From positions 1 through 33,717 of the forward strand of contig JAFTFE010000035.1 in the NCBI GenBank assembly GCA_017449765.1: a DNA stretch of 33,717 nt, given 5' to 3'. The notes under the pieces were generated by a model that worked only from the letters and a program-made list of their open reading frames with translations, made no database searches and was not told where the DNA came from. The position numbers were made by a program, and so were the translations under genes. Of the stretch, positions 1-8,350 are shown piece by piece (position 1 is the stretch's first letter; the number at the start of each line of letters is the position of its first letter). Source of the DNA: Lachnospiraceae bacterium (GTDB taxonomy: Bacteria; Bacillota; Clostridia; Lachnospirales; Lachnospiraceae).

Positions 1-1
1 A

Positions 2-640
2 GCACAAAATGATTTTTATCCGGGATATCCTATCATAAAAAGAGGCATATATTATGCAAGCCGCATGATATCCTCGCAGTATGAAACGATATTTACCAAC
101 TCTCACTATGAGAAGCTTAAGAAGGTTCGTTCCATATGGATATGTACCAGACCGCCGAAGAAAAGGCAAAATACCATATCCCGGTATAACCTTACGAAAG
201 AAGAAGTATTCGGACATTTTGAAGAAAACAAAGATGATTATGACTTAATCTCTGTTTCCATTATATGTCTGAATGATAATAATAACGACAGCAATGACAA
301 GCTCATACAAATGCTATCTACCCTGCTGTCAAAGACAATAAATACGGAAGATAAAAAGAAAAGATTAAGCGAAGAATTTAATATTCCTATGACCAAAGAA
401 TTAGAAGGTGGTGTAAGAAGTATGTGTAATTTAAGTCAGGGTGTATATGATGACGGATTTAATGATGGTTATGATTCGGGTTATAATTCAGGCATTGAAG
501 AATCAACCGTAAACAGTATCAAAAACCTAATAGAAAATATGGATTTAGATATTGATAAATGTATGGACATTTTGAAAATATCCAATGATAAAAGAGAAAA
601 ATACAAAGACATCATATTAGACGAATCTGTTACTGTTTAA
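2..640 (+). CDS. Rpn-family recombination-promoting nuclease / PD-(D/E)XK transposase-like protein, 3' part
   Basis: The reading frame is open from position 2, so the gene begins before the window and the ATG at 65 is internal. The visible first residues (NDFYPGYP, KRGIYYASRM, SSQYETIF) match the middle of Lachnospiraceae proteins annotated as Rpn-family or PD-(D/E)XK nuclease family transposase. The nuclease core itself should lie upstream and cannot be seen. The end holds a Gly/Tyr/Asp repeat (DDGFNDGYDSGYNSG) and then a charged helical tail, both typical of the family. Rpn proteins cut DNA and promote RecA-independent recombination, and are often multicopy; here this is family knowledge only. 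The gene ends just before a strong terminator and has no functional link to what follows. Confidence 0.72.
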   Translation, partial: AQNDFYPGYPIIKRGIYYASRMISSQYETIFTNSHYEKLKKVRSIWICTRPPKKRQNTISRYNLTKEEVFGHFEENKDDYDLISVSIICLNDNNNDSNDKLIQMLSTLLSKTINTEDKKKRLSEEFNIPMTKELEGGVRSMCNLSQGVYDDGFNDGYDSGYNSGIEESTVNSIKNLIENMDLDIDKCMDILKISNDKREKYKDIILDESVTV

Positions 641-670
641 GTTATATGATTAAGCAAACAAAACAAAATC

Positions 671-713
671 GCCGGTATCGACGCGGGAGTTTGCAATCGA
701 TACCGGCTTTTTT
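671..713 (+). terminator. Rho-independent terminator of the Rpn-like gene
   Basis: A perfect 11-bp stem (GCCGGTATCGA at 671-681, TCGATACCGGC at 697-707) with a 15-nt loop is followed at once by TTTTTT at 708-713. It starts 30 bp after the stop codon at 640. This is a textbook intrinsic terminator on the plus strand. Confidence 0.93.
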
Positions 714-799
714 GCTTATAGGGTTTTATTATGCTAAAGCATAGTTAATAATGTCTACATGCGATATTTTATTATGATTATTTTTTAATTTCAAGATGA

Positions 800-842
800 T
801 GTGCCGATTTGTCACATTATATGAGTGTGCCAATTTGACACA
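800..842. promoter_or_regulatory. Tandem near-palindromic operator sites upstream of the XRE-REC gene
   Basis: Two 17-bp near-palindromes share the form TGTGCC(A/G)ATTTG(A/T)CACA: site 1 at 800-816 and site 2 at 826-842, with starts 26 bp apart. Site 2 is identical to a site at 13411-13427. Both lie just upstream of the probable promoter at 856-885, with centres about 84 and 58 bp before the inferred transcription start, where an activator would bind. The rest of the 641-961 gap holds only the terminator at 671-713, AT-rich sequence and this promoter. The binding protein is unknown; the adjacent XRE-REC regulator is the simplest candidate (inference). Confidence 0.55.
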
Positions 843-855
843 TTTTATATTTTTC

Positions 856-885
856 TTCAAGTTTTAGTCAAAGTTATGGTACAAT
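856..885 (+). promoter_or_regulatory. Extended -10 promoter for the XRE-REC / LytS pair
   Basis: TACAAT at 880-885 is preceded by TGG at 877-879, giving an extended -10 element. The best -35 candidates (TTCAAG at 856-861 or TCAAGT at 857-862) are poor, which fits a promoter that needs an activator bound at the operators just upstream. The inferred start is near 892, leaving about 70 nt of leader. Confidence 0.5.
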
Positions 886-961
886 GAACATAGAATCAGC
901 AAAAGTGGGGAAATTTACAATATAATCATAATATATAAGCATTACTGACAGGAGAGATAGC

Positions 962-1561
962 GTGAGCAGTCCATTTGGTGAAATTATAAAAAACTTAAGA
1001 CAACAGAACAATTTGTCCCAACAGCAATTAGCCGAGCGGTTATTTGTAGACCGTTCTACGGTTGCAAGATGGGAAAACGGGCAACGTACACCGGACGCAC
1101 TTCTTTTGCCACGGCTTGCTTTATGCCTTAATGTGGACTTAGCCACACTGCTTAAAAGCATAGATGAACCGGAGGATACCAAAAATGTTATCTTGGTTGA
1201 TGATGAACGTATCATCCTTACGGGCGGTCTTCCTATCCTTGAAAAGGTTTTGCCAACTGCCTCCATAACAGGCTTTATCAAACCGTCCGACGCAGTAAAA
1301 TTTGCCGAAAGTCATAATATCGCCCTTGCATTTTTAGATATAGAGATGGGAAAGATAAGTGGATTTGATTTATGCCACAAGCTTCTCGATATAAATCCAC
1401 GTACAAATGTAGTTTTCCTTACTTCTTATATAGAGCATTCCTTTAAGGCATGGGATACCGGCGCCTGCGGTTTTTTAATGAAACCACTTTCCAAAGCAGA
1501 TGTCGAAAAACAACTTACAAGACTCAGATTTCCTGTCGTATGGGGAGGCACTAATGAATAA
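962..1561 (+). CDS. XRE-type helix-turn-helix / receiver fusion response regulator
   Basis: Starts at GTG 962, with AGGAGAG 5-11 bases upstream. Residues about 7-63 form an XRE/HTH_3 DNA-binding domain (LSQQQLAERL, STVARWENG). Residues about 75-190 form a receiver with acid pair D80/D81, phospho-acceptor D126 (FLDIEM), T154 and K174 (MKPL). The order is reversed from most response regulators, which have the receiver first, and there is no LytTR domain. The stop overlaps the next gene, a LytS-type kinase, by 8 bp, so the two are very likely translationally coupled partners. It probably acts as a cytoplasmic transcription factor controlled by phosphorylation. Candidate targets are the palindromes at 800-842 and 13411-13427 (inference). 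Confidence 0.88.
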   Translation: MSSPFGEIIKNLRQQNNLSQQQLAERLFVDRSTVARWENGQRTPDALLLPRLALCLNVDLATLLKSIDEPEDTKNVILVDDERIILTGGLPILEKVLPTASITGFIKPSDAVKFAESHNIALAFLDIEMGKISGFDLCHKLLDINPRTNVVFLTSYIEHSFKAWDTGACGFLMKPLSKADVEKQLTRLRFPVVWGGTNE

Positions 1562-2816
1562 CTGGATTGATTTAACAAACTTTGCCACAGCCGTAGGCGG
1601 ACTTGTGGTTGCAGTTTTGGGATTATCTTTGGTAATTATTTCGCCTTATATTTCAGGCTTTCAAAAGAAGTATTTTACTGTATTTTTTTCTTTTTTATTT
1701 TTATATATAGCTTCCGACCTTATTTCACAGATATCACTTGATTTTTTAGGAGAAAACTATTCTTTACTTTCAAAACTGGCAATATTCGGAGAATCCTTTT
1801 TTTCTTCTATTTGTATGCAATTTTTAACTGTTTACATTCTTTATACCGCAAAAAATACCCCTACAAAAAACATAATAATTTATATATCATGGTTTATCTG
1901 GAATATTTATTTTGCAACTCTGATTATCACTCAATTTACAAAGGGAATTTACTATATAACTGATGATAATGTGTATCAGAGAGGACCGCTTTATCCTGTA
2001 CTGCTTGTGCCTCTTATTATTCTTTCAATATATAATTATATTGTACTTATCTATAAACGAAAGAATATCTCCAAAAAAGAATTTATAGCATTTATCATCT
2101 ACCTGACCATACCTTCCGTCTGCATGCTCATACAAATGTTTTCATACGGTCTTTTGCTTGCGGTTATCGGTACTTCGATTGCATCAATATTTATGTTTCT
2201 TTTTATTTTATCCGACCAGATAGACCAGTATATCTTACAAAAGGAAGAAAACGCAAAGCAGCGTGCCAGCATAAGAGTTTTGGAAATGCGCCCTCACTTT
2301 GTATATAACACCTTAACAAGCATATACTATCTTTGCGAACAAAATCCCGAAAAGGCTCAGGAGCTTATACTTAATTTCAATACTTTCTTAAGGAAAAATT
2401 TTACTGCGATAGCAAAGGATAACACCATTCCGTTTACAGAAGAATTAGAGCATACAAAAGCATATCTTGCAGTTGAAAGCGTGCGTTTTGAGGACAAGCT
2501 TTTTGTAGAGTATGATACTCCTCATACTAATTTCCGCATACCACCTCTTACGCTTCAGCCTATAGTAGAAAATGCAGTTAAGCACGGTATAGATCCCGAG
2601 CTTGAACCGCTCCACATACTAATCCGCACAAGAGAAACAGAAAACGGCAGTGAGATTGAAGTATCCGATAACGGTCCGGGCTTTACAGGTGATGAGAACA
2701 ACGAACCGCATATCGCACTTGCCAATATAAAAGAAAGACTTGAATTAATGTGCAAAGGGAATCTAATTATTGAAGCAAATGAAAATGGTGGAACACGCGT
2801 GATTATTAATGTATAA
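1554..2816 (+). CDS. LytS/YehU-type membrane sensor histidine kinase
   Basis: The start is placed at ATG 1554, which follows GGGGAGG at 1541-1547; an in-frame ATG at 1500 lies inside the previous gene. The product is 420 residues. The first ~225 residues are hydrophobic, with six or seven membrane segments and no large extracellular domain. A short coiled linker (QKEENAKQRASIRVLE) leads to a His_kinase (PF06580) domain whose acceptor histidine lies in RPHFVYNTL. A HATPase domain follows, with N-box LQPIVENAVKHGI and G-box SDNGPGF. These are hallmarks of the LytS/YpdA/YehU class, which phosphorylates a receiver encoded beside it, here the XRE-REC protein. The stimulus is unknown. The stop is only 2 bp from the end of the convergent kinase gene at 2819. 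Confidence 0.9.
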   Translation: MNNWIDLTNFATAVGGLVVAVLGLSLVIISPYISGFQKKYFTVFFSFLFLYIASDLISQISLDFLGENYSLLSKLAIFGESFFSSICMQFLTVYILYTAKNTPTKNIIIYISWFIWNIYFATLIITQFTKGIYYITDDNVYQRGPLYPVLLVPLIILSIYNYIVLIYKRKNISKKEFIAFIIYLTIPSVCMLIQMFSYGLLLAVIGTSIASIFMFLFILSDQIDQYILQKEENAKQRASIRVLEMRPHFVYNTLTSIYYLCEQNPEKAQELILNFNTFLRKNFTAIAKDNTIPFTEELEHTKAYLAVESVRFEDKLFVEYDTPHTNFRIPPLTLQPIVENAVKHGIDPELEPLHILIRTRETENGSEIEVSDNGPGFTGDENNEPHIALANIKERLELMCKGNLIIEANENGGTRVIINV

Positions 2817-2818
2817 TT

Positions 2819-5800
2819 TTATTGCAATACTTCGAGTAAACCTTCATAGTCATAGCTTTCTGCGTATTTTTTTATCTCGGAAAAACGCTCTGTGTGAGCT
2901 TTAGGTATATCATAAGCTTTTATGCTTTCCATTATCCCGTCAAGCTTATCACAATCCATCTCCTCTGCCGCTTCACGTATGCCCTCATATACACTTTGCA
3001 TCAGAGACTCATCTAAAGCCGGCTTATCCGAAGTTTTTGATACATCTTCATCTCTTTTTGTAAATGCATTATCCAGTACTTCTTCAAAGCTTATATAATC
3101 CTTCATGAAAGACTCATGATTAGCATGTATATATTCTGCATCCTTTTCCTTACCTGCCATCTCGAGCTTTTCGGCAGACTCTGCAAGCTCCATGGCACCT
3201 ATAAGCTTTGCAGAGCTTTTTAAGGCATGCACCTTGATGGTATAATTATCCCAATCCTCATCAGAGTAATAGTTACTAATCTCCTTGGACTTTTTTTCGA
3301 TAGATTCATGGAATATCTTTAACACTGTTTCGAAGGACTCCTCGGAACCGCTGTTTTTAATTGCTATATCTCCGTTTATTCCTTCTATGCCTTCGTACCA
3401 CTTTCTTTCTGAAGCCATGCTATCTTTAGCTGCTTTATCTAAACCTTTTTTATCTGTATCTTTTTTATCTGCAGCTCCATCATATAAAGCTTCTTCATAC
3501 GAAGCTTCTTTAGCATTATCTTCCTCTGTATCCTCTTCATCATACAAGTCATAGTCATAATCATTTGCTTCATTTATCCTGTCAAAGAATGAACTGAAAT
3601 TATACTTCTGATCTGATTTGGTCATGTACAAAATTCCAAAGGTTCCCTCACCACAGTTTGTGCTAATACCTGCAGATGCTTTTTGAAAAATGATATGTTC
3701 AAATCTAACTATTTTTTTAAGCTCATCTTCTATCCATAGCAAATCTTCTTCATCCATTCCGGCATATGTAATAAATGCAAATGAAGTTTCAGGATAATCA
3801 TTTTTTGAAAAGACACTCTTTATATATTTTTCATAGCATTTTCTTGCACTTCCCATAAAAAGCTTACCAACCCTTAAGCCGTCATTTTTAGTCTCAAGCA
3901 TAGGTCTTAGCCAGAATATATTCATGATGCGATTCATGAAAGGACTTATTCTATCACGCCTTGCCATAACATCGGTTGTTTTTATAACAAAGCTGCATCT
4001 GATATGCTTCTTTGCCTCTTCGATTTCAGATATGATTCTCTCGACCGGAAGATTCTGGCTTGCAAGCCTTGCAGCATACATTACAAGTATACCGGTTGCA
4101 CTTGAAACACACTCTGAATTAATAATTGTTACATTTTCAAACACCTCGGCAGCTTTTTTTGCACGTTCATACTCATTGCTGTTACCCGAAGTAATGGTAA
4201 TAAATATCAGATGATGCGCCTTTTTTAATTCAGAAGAGAAAAAGCGTATGTATTCTTCTACTGTCGGTGCATCCGAGGATACAGGTCTTAATTCAGTACC
4301 CATATATCGGAGAATTTCTTCGGAATCAATATCAATATTATCGTAGAAGGTACCCTCCTCCGTATATATTTTACTCGGGATGATTCTAATCTGCATCTCA
4401 CTTTGTATATAACCCGGAATGTCAGCCATACTTCCTGTTGCAATTGCAACCGATCTCTTTTTGGAATATCCGGCTGCTGTATTCATAGAAGCTCCTGTCA
4501 TTTCAGTGACACCGGTTCTCACAATTTTTTCCTCCGGAAGGAATTTAAGAAGTTTGTCCTCTAACTGTAATCCTGATACAGGCTTTACCAGATAATCATC
4601 AAAGCCTGCATTGTTATAAAGCTCCATATTATCACTTCCGGCATTTGCCGTAAGTACGATAACAGGTACATTGGAATTCATTTCTCCCTTTTGGGTGGTT
4701 ATATTTTTATAACATTCTATACCATCCATTTCCGGCATAAGATGATCCATAAATATAACATCATACCGGCAGTTAAGAGTAAGTAAAAGAGCCTCTTGTC
4801 CCGACTTGGCCAGGTCTATGTTCATCCCGGTTCCTTCAAGCAGCTTCTTTTCCACTTCAAGATTCATCTCGTTATCATCAACAATTAAAATTCTCGCATC
4901 AGGTGCATGGAAGCTATGTGCAAATCTCTCTGCATTTGATATGCTGCCTGTACCGGATATATTGATATTACCTATGTGCTTTTCTGATGAAATTCCCTGT
5001 CCGAGTGTGACAGTAAAGGTTGAACCTTCAGAGTAAACACTGTTTACGGTAATCTCTCCACCCATCAATTCCACAAGCTGCTTAACTATCGAAAGTCCAA
5101 GTCCCGTACCCTCTATATGGCGGTTCTTCTCCTCATCCACTCTCTTAAATGTATCAAAAAGGAACGGAAGAGCTTCAGGCTTTATTCCTATTCCTGTATC
5201 GGATACTACTATCTTCAATAAAACATTTTCATTATCGGTTGTCTCACATTCCATATGTAAGCTGATGGAGCCTTCTTTGGTATACTTTACAGCATTATTA
5301 AGCAAATTAATAAGTATCTGTTTAATCCTTACCTCATCACCAAATAAAGTTTCAGGGACATCAGGATCGATATCAACATTAAATTTAAGTCCCTTTTCTT
5401 CTGTCTTAAGCCAAATCATATTAACGATTTCAGACAAAAGTGATGCCACATTATAGTTTACGGGAACTATATCCATTTTACCCGCTTCTATCTTGCTGAC
5501 ATCAAGGATATCATTTATAAGCGCCAAAAGAAGCTTACCGGCTCCCTGGATATTTCTTGCGTCCTTTTTGATTTCTTCAGATGCATCCTCCTGACGCAAA
5601 ATAATCTCATTCATTCCAAGCACTGTATTGATAGGAGTACGAATTTCATGGCTCATGCTGGAAAAGAAACGATTTTGTGAACGGTTTAATTCCTCGGCTC
5701 TTTTGGTCTCCTCTTCAGCACGCTTATTCTCATTTATGAACAGCATTTTCTGAAAACATACCACAGCGTATACTACAAAGCCGACAAGAATTACAGATAC

Positions 5801-6286
5801 AATCGCATCCTTAAAAAAGGCATCAAAATCATGTGTGTAAACGATTTCCGGATTGAAATAATATATAAGAAACTCTGCAAATGTTATCAAGCTTAGTATG
5901 GAAACCATGATTACACGCCATTTGCCGGACAGTATCAATCCTGCATACATATATGTTACGGCAAGCCAGAACACACCACCTCCCTTAGGACCTCCACCAA
6001 AGAAAAAGGTAATCGGCATTACAATAAAAACAAGAGCAGCGACCTGCAGCTTGCCTCCAAGCGACACCCTGTTGTGTCGTATGCACCATTTAGTGGTAAC
6101 GGGTACCGCTATAATCAATATGCCCAAAGCAACTGTTTCAACAGGATTTTCACCGATTGCTATATCACCTAACATTGCCAAAAACAAAGCTATATCACTT
6201 ATAACGGACATAAATGTAATCATATGCTGTTCAAAGCTGATATTGGGATTATGAATTCTGCTATAAAGGTCTTTAATTATACGCAT
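2819..6286 (-). CDS. Hybrid histidine kinase with receiver, DegV fatty-acid-binding domain and HPt
   Basis: An 1155-residue membrane phosphorelay protein. It has about six membrane segments (residues 24-181), HisKA with H213 (SHEIRTP), HATPase (N-box near 327-335, DTGIGI 363-368, GTGLGL 393-398) and a receiver (D470/D471, D514, T546, K568). Residues about 611-890 match the DegV/EDD fold: RSVAIATGSMADIP, an ITITSGNSNEY motif, and a C-terminal GEGTFGILY. DegV proteins bind fatty acids and supply them to FakA-type kinases; the canonical TDS start motif is TGS here. An acidic linker follows, then an HPt (H1020, KVHALKSS) and a 64-residue tail shared with the hydrogenase protein. The ATG overlaps the upstream gene's stop by one base (TAATG), so translation is coupled. 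DegV inside a hybrid kinase is very unusual and suggests lipid sensing (inference). Confidence 0.88.
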   Translation of the reverse strand: MRIIKDLYSRIHNPNISFEQHMITFMSVISDIALFLAMLGDIAIGENPVETVALGILIIAVPVTTKWCIRHNRVSLGGKLQVAALVFIVMPITFFFGGGPKGGGVFWLAVTYMYAGLILSGKWRVIMVSILSLITFAEFLIYYFNPEIVYTHDFDAFFKDAIVSVILVGFVVYAVVCFQKMLFINENKRAEEETKRAEELNRSQNRFFSSMSHEIRTPINTVLGMNEIILRQEDASEEIKKDARNIQGAGKLLLALINDILDVSKIEAGKMDIVPVNYNVASLLSEIVNMIWLKTEEKGLKFNVDIDPDVPETLFGDEVRIKQILINLLNNAVKYTKEGSISLHMECETTDNENVLLKIVVSDTGIGIKPEALPFLFDTFKRVDEEKNRHIEGTGLGLSIVKQLVELMGGEITVNSVYSEGSTFTVTLGQGISSEKHIGNINISGTGSISNAERFAHSFHAPDARILIVDDNEMNLEVEKKLLEGTGMNIDLAKSGQEALLLTLNCRYDVIFMDHLMPEMDGIECYKNITTQKGEMNSNVPVIVLTANAGSDNMELYNNAGFDDYLVKPVSGLQLEDKLLKFLPEEKIVRTGVTEMTGASMNTAAGYSKKRSVAIATGSMADIPGYIQSEMQIRIIPSKIYTEEGTFYDNIDIDSEEILRYMGTELRPVSSDAPTVEEYIRFFSSELKKAHHLIFITITSGNSNEYERAKKAAEVFENVTIINSECVSSATGILVMYAARLASQNLPVERIISEIEEAKKHIRCSFVIKTTDVMARRDRISPFMNRIMNIFWLRPMLETKNDGLRVGKLFMGSARKCYEKYIKSVFSKNDYPETSFAFITYAGMDEEDLLWIEDELKKIVRFEHIIFQKASAGISTNCGEGTFGILYMTKSDQKYNFSSFFDRINEANDYDYDLYDEEDTEEDNAKEASYEEALYDGAADKKDTDKKGLDKAAKDSMASERKWYEGIEGINGDIAIKNSGSEESFETVLKIFHESIEKKSKEISNYYSDEDWDNYTIKVHALKSSAKLIGAMELAESAEKLEMAGKEKDAEYIHANHESFMKDYISFEEVLDNAFTKRDEDVSKTSDKPALDESLMQSVYEGIREAAEEMDCDKLDGIMESIKAYDIPKAHTERFSEIKKYAESYDYEGLLEVLQ

Positions 6287-8330
6287 TAGTTTTCACCCCC
6301 ATTAACAAATTTGGCTGTTTCCGGCAAAACCCTTTTCATAACTCTTTCAAACTCAATTATATCTATTGGCTTTGCAATAAATCCGTCAAAGCCTTCCTTT
6401 ATAAACATTTCTTTTGCTCCGCTTAAAGCATTGGCAGTAAGTGCGACTATTATCGGTGTTCTTCCATCCGACAAAGCAATCTGCCTTATCTGCTTCATAG
6501 TCTCGACACCATCCATCTCCGGCATCATATGATCCATAAATATAATATCATAGCTGCCTGATTCGTATTTCCTGATAGCTTCCTTTCCACTCTCTGCCGA
6601 ATCAACAATCATCTTATAATCTCTGAAAAGCCCTGATGCAACCACAAGATTCATAGGCTCATCATCCACAACAAGAGCACTCACCCCAGGGAAATATATT
6701 TTTTCTTCCTGATTTGAATTAATATTATTATCTTCCTCACCATTAAGTATCCGTACAACAGGAAAAGCATACAGAGGTTTTTGCATTACCAACACACGGC
6801 TTCCGTCAGAAACCTTAAATCCTGCATCTGCCGATACCACAATTTTATAACCATCCCTTGATAATTGCTCTATCCAATCTGCTTCTGCCTCATATTCTTC
6901 CACTCCCATAAAGATATGAGATACATCCATTTCTTCCAAAAGATGCTCAAGCTCTTTTCTGTCACTCGCAGAGTAAAGCCTTGTTTTAAGACCGGTAGCA
7001 AGGTTGATTACCATATTTTTGTAGAAATCTCTTACTTCAGGTACCTTAAACTTGTCAAGTCTTGAATAGAATACAAGACCATCCTTCACATTGTCATTGG
7101 TCATAAGACAAGGAGACATATCTACTACCTTCTGCGGGATAGTAAGTCTTACAGTTGTTCCTTTTTTCTTTTCACTGTTTATCATTACAAAGCCGCCCAT
7201 TTTATGAACAAAGCCGTATACTATAGGCAGACCTATTCCGATACCTCCTGTGCTCCTGTTGCGTTTTTTATTTGCCTGATACATTCCTTTGGAAACACGC
7301 GCCATATCAGCACGGGTCATACCGATTCCGGTATCCGTAATCTCTATCGTCAGATTTACTCCCTGTTCATGATGCTCGGTAAAGATCTTTAAATTAATAC
7401 CGCCCTTTCTTGTAAATTTGACTGCATTGTCAATCAGGTGTCTAAACAATTTATGAAGCTTCCTTATATCTCCGTAAAGAACGGAAGGAGTTTCCGGAGC
7501 CAGATCTATGATAAGCTCAAGCTTACTGTCCTTATAAATTGAATTATAATTAGCTACAACATCATTGATAAGGGAAACACACATATAATTCTCTTCCTCA
7601 AGAACAAGCTCTTCCCTCTTTATCTCTGTATAATCCTGAATGTCTTCTATCTGATGAGCCAGTCTGATTCCTGCCTCTTTTATAGACGTAAGCTCATGGC
7701 TGTCATTATTTTTTTGCATAAGCGTTGTCATACCGCTTATAACATTTACGGGAGTACGTAATTCATGAGATACGTTAGACAGGAAATCCTCCATATCACT
7801 ATCATTTTTCAAAACGGATTCCTGCCATTTTTCTATCCTCTCACGTTCTGTATTCCTGTTACTTACGGTAATACGACTGAATACATACATAACAAGCACA
7901 GTACCCATATGATAGACTATCCTCATGGTATCAAAGGCACTCATATCAATCTGATTATTGGTATAAAGAAAATAGAACTGTATCAGCATAACTACTGCAT
8001 ATTCTATCAGAATCATATTAAGCATTATGACTTGATCAACAATATTAAATGTAGCAATAAAGAGTGCTGCGGACACTGAAAGATCAAAAAGACTTGTATC
8101 ATGGATGCCATGATAAAAAGCATAAAAGCAGCATAAAAGAAATACATCCACATTCTTGTCATGGAATTGGTTTTTTCTGTCAGATGAATCCACCATAAAA
8201 CCACTCCTGCGGCAAAAACCACCCAAGGCACCCAGAATTCCCAATCTCCGAAATAGTTTTGCAATATACAGGATATTCCTGCCAATGTGGTAATAATTAT
8301 AACAAGACGCTCTTTTCTAATGTCCTCCAT
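6286..8330 (-). CDS. Hybrid histidine kinase with pseudo-receiver and receiver, interrupted by a one-base frameshift
   Basis: Two overlapping frames form one gene. Frame A starts at ATG 8330, has a good site (AAAGGAG) and encodes membrane helices. Frame B carries everything from about 8118 to the stop at 6286. Restoring one T to the run at 8115-8119 (A5 on the plus strand) joins AAFMLF to YHGIHDTSLF and gives exactly 681 codons. The rebuilt protein has about six membrane segments, HisKA with H189 (SHELRTP), HATPase (N-box N302, DTGIGM, GGIGIGLP), a degenerate receiver at about 413-534 that lacks the phospho-aspartate but keeps KP at 518-519, and a full receiver at about 550-669 (D556/D557, D600, T632, K654). 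The break may be a mutation, an assembly error or programmed slippage on UUUUU. Without it, no membrane-anchored kinase is made from the natural start. Confidence 0.82.
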
Positions 8331-8350
8331 CGTATGCTCCTTTCCTCACA

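Noticed and set aside
800-842. CRP or FNR binding sites
   Set aside because: The half-sites resemble TGTGA/TCACA, but the spacing and centre (CCAATTTGA) fit neither consensus well.
1500-1553. Upstream in-frame ATG as the start of the LytS-type kinase
   Set aside because: It lies inside the XRE-REC gene, has no ribosome site and adds a polar 18-residue stretch; ATG 1554 follows GGGGAGG.
8121-8244. Separate N-terminus for the second hybrid kinase in its own frame from 8244
   Set aside because: The stretch is Gly/Arg/Asp-rich and unlike a membrane segment, while the overlapping frame from 8330 has a ribosome site and helices; a frameshift explains both.
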